Source: Oenanthe sinensis
Taxonomy: Eukaryota; Streptophyta; Magnoliopsida; Apiales; Apiaceae
Length of the DNA stretch: 64,000 bases
Reading direction: 5' to 3'
NCBI GenBank assembly: GCA_028671895.1
Contig: CM053800.1
Span: 18,373,886-18,437,885 of the forward strand
Part shown: positions 1-10,610 of the stretch, piece by piece
How positions within the stretch are numbered: position 1 is the stretch's first letter
How the letters are laid out: every line of letters begins with the position of its first letter
Position numbers and translations under genes: made by a program
Notes under the pieces: generated by a model
Told to the model about the DNA's origin: nothing
The model's database searches: none
What the model saw: the letters and a program-made list of their open reading frames with translations, nothing else

Positions 1-1048
1 CAGTCGATATATTTTGATGAGAAGTTATTTTGAAAACTTAAGCGGGTACATGATGTACGCCGAACAGCCATAGTATGCTGGAATTATCTAAGAGGCTTTG
101 ACAAGAGGTTTATTTTAAAGATTTAAGTGGATATATGGTATATACCAATTAAATTATAAATCTTTATAATGTTTTACTAGATTTTAAACCTTACAAGGGG
201 TATGGTTAAAGGGGTTTGATTTGCTTATGATAAGAAACAACTATTATTGCAGTATCTTGAACTGCGTACTCATTATTTTATGGGAGTTTAGCAAAGTTAT
301 AGTTGATGCTATTTTGCTAAGTTACTGATATATTATTTCAAAACTGTGAACTTAAATAGTTCAGTTCTATTTCAAAGGCTTTAGAGGAAGTATGAAAGAG
401 TGGTAACACTATATTCGATAGTGTCTTATTTTATATAATGAACTAAATTGTTCGGATTATATTCTTCTAAACCCCATGTTGAGGATAAATGATTTTAATA
501 GAAAACTCCGACAATATGTATCGTCGAGAGATACTTTGTTATGCTTACCCTATACCGGTAACCTTATGATATACTATTGAGATAGTAGTGATTATCATGT
601 TCTTGGATGAGAATCACCTATATAATTGGGTGGATAATTTGCTGAGCATTCTTTCGCTCACCCTTGCTTTATAATAAATTTTTCAGAGAAGGCGATAACG
701 CATTGGATTGGCTCCATACTTCGAGGAAGGAAGTAGGAGATTCACCTTTGAGAAGGTTCAGTTCAGAACTATTCCGCAGAAGTAAGTGATAGGTTTCAGT
801 TTTGATCTAGTTATCGATGTCACTTCAGGTAGAGGTTATCATTGATAGCGTGAGATCCTGGTTAAGTACATTTGATTTGTAATAACTAATGGTACTTGTT
901 GTATATCGTTTCTAAGGCTATAACTTGTATTTGTGTGAGAGAGGGGTCTATGATGTTATTTTGTTAAAGTGTTGAGTATTGCAGGTTTAAAGGATTGGAT
1001 GATGCCGTGACGACTCAAATCCCGGACCCCGGATTTGGGGGCGTTACA
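1..1048 (+). mobile_element. Right-hand part of a Ty3/gypsy-type LTR inserted in E1
   Basis: No coding potential is visible. The segment ends with GGGGGCGTTACA, and directly after it the protease region of the minus-strand element E1 begins in mid-gene. The last 45 bases (GTGACGACTC, then CCGGACCCCGGATTTGGGGG) match in layout the end of the solo LTR at 46350-46395 (GTGACGGCCT, then CCGACCCCGGGTCTGGGGG). This is the usual terminal design of large plant gypsy LTRs. The remaining sequence does not obviously match that LTR, so it is a related but different family. The left end lies outside the window. Orientation is inferred only from the similarity to the 33769-46395 LTR. Confidence 0.55.
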
Positions 1049-1460
1049 TTGATTCTGCATTTGTTGAGTTGAAGTCAGCTATGTACACATTCCCTTTTCT
1101 ATTCCCAGTCATGACCAGGCTTCCATCTACCTTGTTGGAAATTATGCATGCTTCTGTTGTGAAACAGACTTTATTTCCATTGTCACATAGTTGACTTATG
1201 CTTAACAAGTTATGTCTTAAGCCATCAACTAATGCAACAGGTTCAATGATGACATTCTCTTTTGAAATCAAGCCATATCCCATGGTGTGCCCTTTGCTGT
1301 CATCTCCAAAAGTTACTCCAGGGCCAGCTTTCTCCTCAAACTTTGTGAGCAGGGATTTATCTCCAGTCATGTGTCTTGAACACCCACTGTCCAAGGACCA
1401 AAGATTTCTTCTTTTTCCCTGCATACAGTCAAAACAAATCAAGTTGATTTTGGTACCCAA
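1049..1460 (-). pseudogene. pol: E1 pol, N-terminal protease fragment
   Basis: On the minus strand this frame begins at the end of gag, in the -1 frame relative to gag, and runs into the retroviral-type aspartic protease motif DSGCSRHMTGD. It continues through the conserved stretch GVTFGDDSKGHTMGYG and DGLRHNLLSISQLCDNG towards the pre-integrase domain. It is truncated at 1049 where the gypsy-type LTR is inserted, so integrase, reverse transcriptase and RNase H are absent from the window. No ATG opens the frame at the gag junction; the overlap with the end of gag is about 22 bases. The family assignment comes from the near-identical protease of E3 at 58700-59030. Confidence 0.85.
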
Positions 1461-3928
1461 GTTGCCTTGGGTCCTTTCTTATTAGTTGTTATCTTTGGCT
1501 TGGTTTCCAATTTTTGTACCTTTGGTTTGGGTGGTTTTACTTCCACTTCAACCTTAGGTGTTGGTCTCCCTACCTCAGAATTCTCAGTGCTAATATTTGG
1601 AATGCTCATGCTTGCAGAATTGGAAAAATTTGGTGCATGAAGATTGTTAAGCATATTCCATGGCATAGCAGGCATATTCATATTGGCAAATGCAAGATAT
1701 GGATTAAACATATAAGGCATTGATGCATACTGAGCATGAATAGCATGAGAATCAACTAAATGAGGAAAAACAGAATTGGTATGCATGTTGGGTACAGCAG
1801 GTACATTTGTTGCTGTAGGCATGGTGAGTTTACATTGCACAGATAAATGATTTTTACTACCACACTTAGCACATACTTTCCTAGGAGCATATTTGTCAGG
1901 TGTGTAGTTGTTGTGCTTGTTTATGCCTACTTTACCATTTCTATTTTTCTTCTTCTTTTCATTTGGCTGAATATTAGGTTCTATCTTTTCCAATTTCTCT
2001 TTCAACTGATTTTTAGATAAGAATCCTATATTAGCCTTTTCAACTTTGATTTAAGATTCAGAGGAGCTACTTTCTTTGACAAATTTAATAGGTCTATTAA
2101 ACTTAGTTTTAATATCATATTTCTTAGCAGTTGATGACTTCTCAATCGATGGATAATTATCCGTTGGAATAGCATTATCAATCGATGGATAATTCTTATC
2201 AGTTGATTCAGAGTTATCAATCGATTGCTTCTTTTCTAAAGATTGATATTCATCAATGGCTATTTTCTCAAGAGTTTCAGACAACATGGTGAAAGAGTTT
2301 GTTCCATGAATGTCATTCATCTTCTTACTGGCTTTACTTGACCTGTTCCACTTGTCAATGGTTCTTAGTTCATCCTCTAATTTTTCTTTTAACTTCTCTA
2401 TTTCCTTTTTACTGTCAACTAGTTCATTTCTAGCATCTTTGTTTTCCATCTTGAGTCTGTCCAATTGCACTAGCTCACTCTCTAAGAAATTGTTTCTTTC
2501 AGTGAGAGTTTCTAATGTTAATTTGAGCCTAGTGTTCTCTTTGTTCAAAGACTTAAGAGTGACATGCAAATTATACAATTCATTAGACATTTCATTAATA
2601 GTAATATTGCATTCATCTTTGGACAACTCAGATAGATTTGTAGAAATTACCTGATTGCTAGATGAACTAGCTTCCTGGTCATCTTGATTGGCCATTAGTG
2701 CAAGATTGATGTGTTCTTCTTCTTCTTCAGAATCCTCCTCAGCAGCCCAGTCCTTTTCTTCTGTCACAAAAGCCTTCTCTCTTTGTTTAAGCAAGTCAAA
2801 GTACTTCTTCTTATAGTCAATACCATCACTAGACTTTGACCTCTTTTCAACTTTGGGCTTTCTGCATTCACTTGAAAAGTGACCAGCCAATCCACAGTTA
2901 AAGCATCTGAATTGAGTTCTGTCAACAAGATTTTTGCCTTGTTGAGTGTCTCTCCTGAACTGTGATCCAGGCCTTTGCATTGGATTCCTTTTGAACTTGA
3001 GTTTAGAAAATTTTCTTGATAAAAAAGCTAAATGCTCATCTATTTCATCCATTTCATCTTTGATGAGTGACTCATCACTGTCACAAAGTTCTTTTCCTTT
3101 ACCAGTAGAAGATTCATCATATCTAACATAATTTGCACCATTGCCATGACCTTCTTTCTTCCCTTCTTTGAAATCAGCATCTTCATCTGTTTCTGCAACT
3201 TACTTTTCCTTGACCACCAAAGCAATGGACTTTTCTCTCTTCTGACTTTTCTCAATTTCCTCATCTTGCTGTAGCTCCAACTCATAGGTTTTCAAGATGC
3301 CATACAGCTTCTCCAAAGTATAATCTTTAAAGTCAGGAGATTGCCTTATAGAGACAGTCATTGGTTTCCATTCTTTGGGTAGGGACCTCAAGAATTTGAG
3401 GTTGGTGTCCTCAACAGCATAAACTCTTCCATATAATTTAAGCTCATTCAACAGCTTTTGAAACCTACTATATGTATCATTTATTGTTTCACCACCCTTG
3501 AAGTGAAAGGCCTCATACTTTTGAATCAAGAGTTGTATCTTGTTCTTTCTTACTTGCTCAGTACCTTCACAGAGGGTTTGAAGAGTGTCCCAGACTTCTT
3601 TGGAGGTTGTACAACTGATGACATTGTCAAACATGTCCTTGTCAAGACCATTAAACAAGATGTTCATAGCCTTTTTGTCCTTGTGTACTTCCTTTTTATC
3701 TTCATCGGTATACTCACTCACAGATTTAGGAATGAGTTTGTCTGGTGCTTGAGTACCGTCTGCATTTACACTTGTAACTATTTTCATAGGCACATGTGGA
3801 CCTTTCTCTATGCAATGAACATAGGAAGGATCAATAGATAGCAGATGCAAGTGCATTTTTACTTTCCAGGGAAAATATTCATCTTTCTCTAGAACTGGAA
3901 TCTTAACTCCTGTGTCTCTTTGACCCAT
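1439..3928 (-). pseudogene. gag: E1 gag (UBN2-type capsid, two zinc knuckles), two nonsense codons
   Basis: One minus-strand frame of about 830 codons, from the ATG at 3928 (MGQRDTGVKIPVLEKDEYF) to the stop at 1439. The N-terminal third is a copia gag/UBN2 domain (EVWDTLQTLCEGTEQVRKNK, then a DTYSRFQKLLNELKLYGR block). The middle holds a CX2CX4HX4C zinc knuckle (CFNCGLAGHFSSEC, about 2866-2907) and a long coiled-coil-like stretch (about 2330-2640). A run of Ser-Ile/Thr-Asp repeats follows (about 2110-2240), then a second CX2CX4HX4C knuckle (CAKCGSKNHLSVQC, about 1834-1876) and a Met/Asn/Pro-rich tail. Two in-frame stops break it, at 3200-3202 and 2051-2053. Both are TAA where E3 has glutamine, consistent with CAA-to-TAA changes. 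Gag would normally form the cytoplasmic virus-like particle and bind element RNA. Confidence 0.9.
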
Positions 3929-3973
3929 TCTTGATGTACTTTTAGATCTTGACTTTCTATTTGTTGAAAGTTT

Positions 3974-3985
3974 GCTCTGATACCA
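3974..3985 (-). other. Primer binding site of E1
   Basis: The minus strand reads TGGTATCAGAGC two bases inside the LTR end. This is complementary to the 3' end of plant initiator methionine tRNA, the usual primer for copia reverse transcription. Confidence 0.9.
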
Positions 3986-3987
3986 AT

Positions 3988-5177
3988 TGTTATTCGCCCT
4001 TAAGTACACTAAGTTTGGAGAAGGGGGGGTTGAATACAAACTTAAGAATTAATTCAACTTCTTGCGGAAATAAGTTTGTACAAAGAGAGTGTTTAATTAA
4101 GATTGATGTAACTAAGAACTGGATAACTAAAGTGTTGAAAACAGAAACAACAAGTTTAAAAATTACTAGTGGATTGTTTTTCCACTAGTGAGTTTTTGCT
4201 TTCAATTGATCTTAGTAAAAATACTAAGCTGCGTACAAAGTTGAATGTAGAACTTAGAAAAGCATTACAAGTTCTGCCTGATTTTCTACTTTGCTTTTCT
4301 TGAGTTCTTCTAAAACTTTTTTTCACTTTGCTACTGTGTTTTTGCTTTTTATATACAAAAACTACTACTCTAGTTTTCTATCGACTGATAACAATATAAT
4401 ATTACAATTTATACTGTTTACATAAAAATAGAAACTAGCTTCTTTTCACAGCCTTCCTTGTAGAACTAACTAGTTCTGGAAGTGTCTTTGTCTTAAGATA
4501 TTCCTTGGATGCTGTGTTGCCTTGAAAGTCTTCACAATCCTGACAGGACTGTCTTCCAATGATTCAGTTTCTGCACTGTTCCCGTAATTTCTGGCTTTAG
4601 CTAAATAGGGAAACTTTAATCAACTGATAAATGCTGTTAAGCTTATCAGTTGATTCACCTTTGCTTATCCATCGATGGATAGGATATCTGTTGATCAGTT
4701 GATGTGTCGATGGATAATTGAGTTATCCATCGACTCCTTATCCATTGAAGGTTCTTTATCCGTTGACTGTAATTATCCATTGATGACTTGTATCAGTTGA
4801 TAGCTTTCATCCGTTGAGTAGTGTCTTCATCCATCGACTTCAACATCAGTTGATCACTTCACTTGTGAGAATTCTGACTTAGAATATTTACAATTGATCA
4901 GCCATTCTTCACATCTATTGAGAAGCTAGAAATTGAAGTCAATAACATCAGTTGACTACATCATTGCATCCATCGAGGTAATACAATCAATTGATAGTGA
5001 AACATAAATCAATGCTACAATCCAGTTTATCAGTTGATAAACAAGTTTCAACTGATAACTGGTTTCCTAGTCAATGGATATTTATAAGTCATATCCATTG
5101 ATCAGTTACAAAATAATTTTGAGTCCCTATTGAAATTCTAAGTAATTTGTTATCATCAAAACTCATAATTCGTAACA
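3988..5177 (-). repeat. 5' LTR of E1 (1,190 bp)
   Basis: Bounded by TGTTATTCGC at the left and ATTCGTAACA at the right, giving TG...CA ends in either orientation. A tract of seven G (minus strand C), about 35 bases from the primer-site end, precedes TTGAATACAAAC; all SIRE-like copies here carry this motif. A TATATAA box on the minus strand lies at 4349-4355. The U3 half (about 4640-5110) is packed with near-palindromic words such as ATCCATCGATGGAT and ATCAGTTGAT. It resembles the 1,163-bp LTRs of E3. Confidence 0.92.
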
Positions 5178-5375
5178 TATAATCTCATTTTTAAGTCACA
5201 TACTTAAAGATATATAATACGTATCAAAATTCCAAGGACATTTATTATGCTTTCAATTTATTACGCAATAAATAAAATATAATAAATAAATAATAATCAA
5301 TAAAACATAATCCTTAATAATAAATATTTTCCTTAAAATATAAAAAGTATTGTCTCTAGAGCACAATTACTAACA
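5178..5375 (-). repeat. Remnant of B1 3' LTR with adjoining polypurine tract
   Basis: It aligns with 35905-36098 of B2 (AAGGACATTTATTATGCT and CTCTAGAGCAC), ending in ACTAACA at 5375. The next 12 bases (5376-5387) are the same polypurine tract as in B2 (minus strand CAAGTGGGAGAT). Only this end of the LTR remains; the rest was separated by the E1 insertion and lies outside the window. Confidence 0.85.
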
Positions 5376-5392
5376 ATCTCCCACTTGCACTA

Positions 5393-7410
5393 GAGCCATT
5401 TACCCAAGTATCCAATACTCGTGGAACTAATGTGACTTTCGTGCTTCTGCTGCGACAAAGCCTTTAGTCAGTGAGTCTGCAATATTATTATTAGTATGCA
5501 TTTTACATATATGTATATCTCCTTGATCATTAATCTCATTAATTAGGTGATATCTCCTAAGTACATGCCCAAACAGCCTCCTTGGCTGTTTCACAAGCAT
5601 CAATATACTCAGGTTCTATTGTAGAATCAACAACTGTCTCTGCTGTGAGCCATTCCAGCATACAACATCTCAATAAAATTAGATAAACACAAAGCCAGAC
5701 AGAAACATTAAATCATCGTTGTCTGTCTAGAAATTAGCATCACTGAAACCTCTTATAACTAGCTTCACATCTCCTCCATATAACAAGAATGAATCTTTAG
5801 TCCTCTTCAAGTACTTAAGAATATTCTTGACTGTCATCCAGTGACCTTCACCTAGATTAGACCGGTATCTACTCGTCATGCTTAAAGCATACGAGACATC
5901 AGGATGAGTACATATCATTGCATACATTATAAGACCAATTGCTGACGCATATGGAACTTTACTCATTCGGTCCTTATCATCCAATAATTTAGGACAAATT
6001 TTATTTTGAGATCATTATCCCATGAGACATTGGGACATATCCATTTAGCCTCTTTGCATTTGAAATCGATGTAAAACTTTGTCAATGTATGTACTCTAAC
6101 TTAAGCTGATCAATCTCCTTGATCTATCTCTATAGATCCTGATCCCTAATATATAGGTCACATCGCCTAAGTCTTTCATTGAGAAATTATTTCTCAACCA
6201 AGTCTCCACAGTTTATAGAGAAGGAATGACATTCCTTATTAGTAATATATCATCAACATATAATACTAGGAATGCCACATGGCCCCCACTAAACTTCTTG
6301 TAAACACAAGTTTCATCTTCATTCTGAATAAAGTCAAACTCTTTTTGACCATTTCTTCAAAATGAATCTTCCATCTCCTCAAATCTGGAGTGTTCATAGC
6401 GTCTTGGTAGGTGAGAGGCTCATCTTCATCCACAAGCATCACATCACCATCTTGAGTCAAGAGAAATCCATAATATCTCTCGGGCTCATGGCGAATCCTA
6501 CCAGACCTATGAACAACCTGTGTTTCTTGAGCAGTATTGTTTTCTTGTACATTCTGCTTAGGTTCCTCCATTGGTTCAATGTTATCATGTGGGTCTCGAA
6601 CTTCATCGAGATCTATTATCCTCCCACTGTCTTTCTTAGAGAGCGTATCTCTCAAGGAACATAGCAGTTCAAGCAATAAACACTTTGTTCTCGGAAGGAT
6701 TATAGAAAGAATAACCCCTTATTTATTTTTGGGTATCCCACAAAATTACATTTATCTGATTTTGGTCCTAGCTTGTCAAAGATTAGACGTTTCACAAACG
6801 CTTCACATCCCTAAATTTTCATCAATGACATGCTGTGACGTTTCTTAGTCCATATCTCATAAGGAGTCTTTTGAACCATTTTAGTAGGAACACGGTTAAG
6901 TGTATGTGGAGTCGTTTCCAGGGTGCAACCCCAAAAACTAATTAAAAAATTCCTTGACTCAACATTGATCGCACCATGTCCAACAAGGTGTGATCCCTCC
7001 TATCAAAAAAAAACTTTTCTTTGATATTTTCTACTTCATCTTTATAGTCTTTGAAATTTTCAAATGATTCAGATTAGTTCTTCAAAAGATACATATATCC
7101 GTATCTACTAAAATAATTAGTAAATTTTATGAAGTTAATAAAATCTACCTTTTGTCATCTTATACATATGACCACATACATCACTATGTATAAGTCATAC
7201 CCGTTCAATGACCCCTTCACCATGTCCGGTAAAAGGAGCTTTAGTCATTTTGCCAAATAAACCAAGATTCGCATCATTTTGTATAATTCATAATCAAACT
7301 TATCCATGAATGCATCCTTATGTATTCTGGAAATGCGTTTCTCATTAATATGGCCTCAACAACAGTGCCAAAGGTAATATTTGATTTGAGTCACTTTAGA
7401 ACATATAAAT
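5393..7410 (-). pseudogene. pol: B1 pol remnant (RNase H, RT, integrase pieces)
   Basis: The minus strand carries recognisable but disrupted pieces of B-family pol. RNase H/RT connection sequence is at 5727-5984 (SKVPYASAIGLIMYAM). The integrase-RT linker is at 6266-6676 (GRIIDLDEVRDPHDN, EPLTYQDAMNTP). Integrase and pre-integrase sequence follow to about 7410, with many frame changes. Between the linker and the later RT part, about 440 bases present in B2 (37215-37650) are missing, which removes most of the RT fingers and palm. The deletion point at about 6371-6382 lies in the word CCATCTC, which occurs at both edges of the missing segment in B2. Not functional. Confidence 0.8.
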
Positions 7411-7427
7411 TGTTAATTGTTAATTGA

Positions 7428-8321
7428 CAGAAATGCAAGGTGTTCATCAATTTCATCTAGATCATCCTGAGAACATGCTTCATTTTGTTCATACATGCAC
7501 TATCGCTTTCCCTTGGATGATTTTTCAACAGCATCATTAGCCACCATGCTAACGACTTCTACACAGCCATTCTCATTCTTACCCTTCATGTCTTTATTTC
7601 CTTTTACCACCAAAGCCACAGTCTTGTCCTTTCTTTAACTCTTCTCAATCTATTCTTCTTGTTGAATTTCCAAGTCATATGTCTTGATAATACCATAAAG
7701 TTTCTCAAGAGTGTAATCTTTAAAATCCTGAGATTGTCTAATGGAGACAGTCATCGACTTCCATTCCTTTGAAAGAGATCTAAGAAATTTTATATTTGTA
7801 TCTTCAGTTGCATAAACCCTACCATATAGCTTTAATCCATTTAACAACTTTTGGAATCTACTACAGGTGTCATTGATGGCTTCATCACTTTTGAAATGAA
7901 AAGATTCATACTTTTGAATCATGAGTTGTATCTTTTTCTTCCTGACCTGCTCAGTTCCTTCACAAAGAGATTGGAGTGTATCTCATACTTCTTTTGAAGT
8001 AGTACAGTTGATTGCATTGTCAAACTTGTCTTTGTCTAGACCATTGAACAGTATGTTCGTGGCCTTTTTATCATTGAGCACCTCCTTTTCATCTTCTTCA
8101 GTAAACTTAGTGGTGAGGTTTAGAATGTGTTTATCAAAAGCAGGAGTTCCATCTGGGTTCACACCTGTGACTGATTTCATAGGACCATGAGGACCTTTCT
8201 CTATACAGTTAACATATGAAGGGTCAAGAGAAAGTAGATGCAGATGCATTTTAACTTCCTATACAAAGTATTCATCCTTCTACAACACTGGAATTCTTAC
8301 ACCTGAATCTTTCTAGCCCAT
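7428..8321 (-). pseudogene. gag: E0 gag, N-terminal part, broken
   Basis: Minus-strand gag of the H subfamily. It begins at the ATG near 8321 and shows the UBN2-type capsid region: MHLHLLSLDPSYVNCIEKGP at 8190-8249, FNGLDKDKFDN near 8030, and the DTCSRFQKLLNGLKLYGR block at 7810-7870. It resembles H gag (10611-13062). Several stops occur, for example just inside the start and between 7922 and 7983. The frame stops abruptly after EIDEHLAFLS at 7428, before the zinc knuckle, where it meets B1 through an AT-rich junction (7411-7427, TTAATTG repeated). Everything downstream of this point in E0 is lost. Confidence 0.85.
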
Positions 8322-8367
8322 ATTGACTTGTTCTTGATCTTAAACTTTTTGTATGTTGAAAGTATGT

Positions 8368-8379
8368 GCTCTGATACCA
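8368..8379 (-). other. Primer binding site of E0
   Basis: The minus strand reads TGGTATCAGAGC two bases from the LTR end, as in E1 and E2. This fixes the orientation of E0. Confidence 0.9.
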
Positions 8380-8381
8380 AT

Positions 8382-9032
8382 TGTTATCCCCTAGAACAAT
8401 GTCAATATAATTTGTAAAAGGGGGGTTCGAATACAAATTATTAAAACTTTTTAGATTTTAATAATTGTTCCTGATGTTTAAGTGTTTAAAAGAAATATAT
8501 TGAGGAACTAAAAACTGAATTAAAACTTGAACAAAGATATTTAAAAATTATTAATAGATTGATTTTTCCATCAGTGTATATATTGCTCACATTTTCTGAG
8601 TTAATAAAACTGGATTGCTTTTACAAGGTTAGAAAATAAATCAATTGTTCTTATAAAGTGCTCTAAGGCTAAACAGTTAATTCAAAGATGCTATCTAACT
8701 TGTATATTTTCTAACAATGCTACCACACTTGTTTATATACTAAAAGTGTGTTTTCAGTACCTAGGGAAGTAAAATACAATTAATCTATTCTAGGGAAAAG
8801 TCTTCAGACTTGGAAAGACAGATTAAACTTAACTTTTCACAGGCATCATAGACTGTCTTCCATATGTGTGCTTTTGTCTGTTAACTTGTCTACTTGTATT
8901 GTCACAATCAATTGATAATTTGTTGTTAAGCATATCAATTGATTCTTCCTTTTATCCATCAACTGATATCGTTTTTCAATTGATCTTGATATCCATCGAT
9001 TGATAAAAGCTATTGACTTATCGATTGATAGT
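8382..9032 (-). repeat. E0 5' LTR, U5/R/partial U3 (continues at 63168)
   Basis: It starts TGTTATCCCC next to the primer site and includes the G-tract (six G) before TTCGAATACAAA. It is a reverse-complement relative of the H LTR. It breaks off at 9032 inside U3, where H begins. The missing U3 portion is at 63168-63614; together the two pieces give about 1,095 bases, the same size as the H LTR (1,100). The four bases before the break, TAGT (9029-9032), are repeated after H (63168-63171) and read as the H target-site duplication. Confidence 0.85.
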
Positions 9033-10132
9033 TTTTAGGAATTTACAGGCAATTTGATGATAACATTAATCTTAGAATCATATAAATTTTTATATGATGT
9101 AACTGATCAATTGGTATGAAAATTTATAAATATCAATTGATCAGGAAACCAGTTATCAGTTGAAATATTTATATGAATCAACTGATAATTTGGACTGTAG
9201 CATAGGTGTACTTAGTCTATTTCAATCGATAAGGTGTAAATCAATTGATATTATTCTTATCAATTGATGTTAGAGTCGATTGATATAGATCATCAATTGA
9301 TGTGTAAATTAAACTGTCAAATTGTAATTATTTGAAGACAGGAAATTGCACAAGTGAAGGATAATCAATTGATATTGAAGCATCGATGGATGAGAGATCA
9401 ATCGAAGAAGCCAAGTCAAGAATTGAAGACTATCAACTTATGTGAAGACCCATCGATTGATAACATCTATCAATCGATAAGTCATTCATTATCAATCGAT
9501 GGATATAAAGATCAATCAAAGTAGAATATCAATTGATGGATTAAAGGATAAATCAATTGATATGCTTAACAGCAAGTTATCAATTGATTGTGACAACACA
9601 TAATGACTATCAGTTGTAGATCCAGAGAACAAAAGCACACCTATGGAAAACAGCCTAGGGTGGCTATGAAGACTCGATCCGTAGCTGTCTTTCAAGTCTA
9701 TTTTTCCTAAAATGGAAAAAGAGAGATAGACAGAAACAATCCTAGAATAGGAATCGTAAAAATACACTTGTAGTATATAAACAAGTGTAGTAGCATTGTT
9801 AGAGAAATATAGAAGTTAGACAATATTTCTTAATCAACTGTTCAAGCTTCAAAGCACATTGTAAGATCAATTGATTTTTCTAACCTTTTAAGAACGATGC
9901 TAGGTTTTCTTTTAACCTAGGAACATTGAGCAAAAATATAAACTGATGGAAAAACCAATCCATCAGTAATTTTTAAATCTCTTTGTTCAGTTTAATTTTC
10001 AGTTAATATTTGTTCAAACATATTCTCTCAAACTCTCAAACATCAAGAATAAATATTAAAAGAAAAAAAAGTTTTAATATTTGTATTCAACCCCCTCCTC
10101 TATAAATATTGATATTGTTTTAAGGAATAACA
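9033..10132 (+). repeat. H 5' LTR (1,100 bp)
   Basis: It aligns with the H 3' LTR (49008-49739 plus 62761-63167): AGGAATTTACAGGCAATTTG at the start and TAAGGAATAACA at the end. It contains dense near-palindromic words in U3 (9240-9560), a TATA box, and the C-tract (TTCAACCCCCTCCTCTATAA) just before its end. Differences from the 3' LTR are frequent and include short indels, so the insertion is older than those of E2 and E3. Confidence 0.88.
9774..9780 (+). promoter_or_regulatory. TATA box of the H LTR promoter
   Basis: TATATAA within GTAGTATATAAACAAGTG in the middle of the LTR. The 3' LTR keeps the equivalent at 62809-62815. Position and context fit the U3/R boundary of a copia LTR promoter; no start site can be proven from sequence alone. 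Confidence 0.6.
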
Positions 10133-10512
10133 TAGTTGTTATCAATCGATATATCAATAGATGGGTCTTCATATCAGTTGATGGTCTTTAATTCTTGACT
10201 TGGCTCCTTATGAATTGTTCTTCTATCCATTGATGCTTCCATATCAATTGATCTTCGTTCATTTACATAATTTTCATGTCTTCAAATAATTACAATTTGA
10301 CAGTCTAAGTCACACATCAGTTGATGACCTATATCAATCGACTCTAGCATCAATTGATGAAAATATCAATTGACATACACCTTATCAATTGAAATAGACT
10401 AAGTACACATATGCTACAATCCATATTATTAGTTGATTTAGATAAATATTTCAACTGATAAATGGTTTCCTAATCAATTGATATTTATAATTTCCATATC
10501 AATCGATTAGTT
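10133..10512 (-). repeat. Inverted U3 segment between H 5' LTR and its primer site
   Basis: Immediately after the LTR end, TAGTTGTTATCAATCGATAT begins a reverse-complement U3 stretch. It is almost the same as 63168-63540, the E0 LTR remainder that flanks H on its right. The same junction (LTR end, TAGT, inverted U3) therefore occurs twice, once inside H and once at its outer edge. Near 10512 it switches to a second short copy of the H LTR 3' end. See findings for a recombination model. Confidence 0.85.
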
Positions 10513-10552
10513 TAAAGATTTACAAATAGTGACATTATTCTAAGGAATAACA
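10513..10552 (+). repeat. Short duplicate of the H LTR 3' end
   Basis: TTACAAATAGTGACATTATT followed by CTAAGGAATAACA matches the last 40 bases of the H LTRs (CTACAAATATTGACATTGTT at 63136-63155). It directly precedes the primer site. This is the original LTR/primer-site boundary of H; the preceding complete LTR is an added copy. Confidence 0.75.
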
Positions 10553-10554
10553 AT

Positions 10555-10566
10555 TGGTATCAGAGA
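10555..10566 (+). other. Primer binding site of H, one mismatch
   Basis: TGGTATCAGAGA: the last base differs from the TGGTATCAGAGC of E1, E0 and E2. Two bases separate it from the LTR end. Confidence 0.85.
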
Positions 10567-10610
10567 AGGCTTTCAACATACAGAAAGTTTAAAGATCAAG
10601 AACAGTCAAT

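Larger units (their letters stand above)
1049..5177 (-). mobile_element. E1: SIRE-like Ty1/copia element, 5' part only
   Basis: Reading on the minus strand, the element has a 5' LTR (3988-5177), a primer site, a full-length gag frame and the start of pol, cut at 1049 by the gypsy-type LTR. The rest of the element is outside the window. It is closely related to E3 (49740-62755): gag, protease and LTR can be aligned by eye almost throughout. On the right it abuts sequence matching the interior of a B-family LTR (TATAATCTCA at 5178), so E1 inserted into an older copia LTR. The TSD cannot be checked because the left end is missing. Confidence 0.9.
5178..7410 (-). mobile_element. B1: decayed Ty1/copia element of the B2 family
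   Basis: A remnant of a minus-strand element matching B2 (34548-43573) along its length: the end of the 3' LTR, the polypurine tract, then pol read from RNase H back to pre-integrase. The left end is interrupted by E1. The right end stops within the pre-integrase region near 7410 and is followed by gag sequence of E0, so gag, leader and 5' LTR of B1 are missing. The sequence has many small indels and is clearly much older than B2. Confidence 0.85.

Noticed and set aside
2310..2654. Hydrophobic plus-strand ORF opposite E1 gag (likewise 59863-60261)
   Set aside because: Antisense shadow of the gag coiled-coil region; Leu/Ser/Phe-rich because the sense strand is Glu/Lys/Asn-rich.
9516..9767. 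Minus-strand ORF with Ser-Ile-Asp repeats in the H LTR (similar ones at 49478, 50369 and 62222)
   Set aside because: The palindromic LTR words produce Ser-Ile-Asp in several frames; the ORFs lie across LTR sequence and are not genes.
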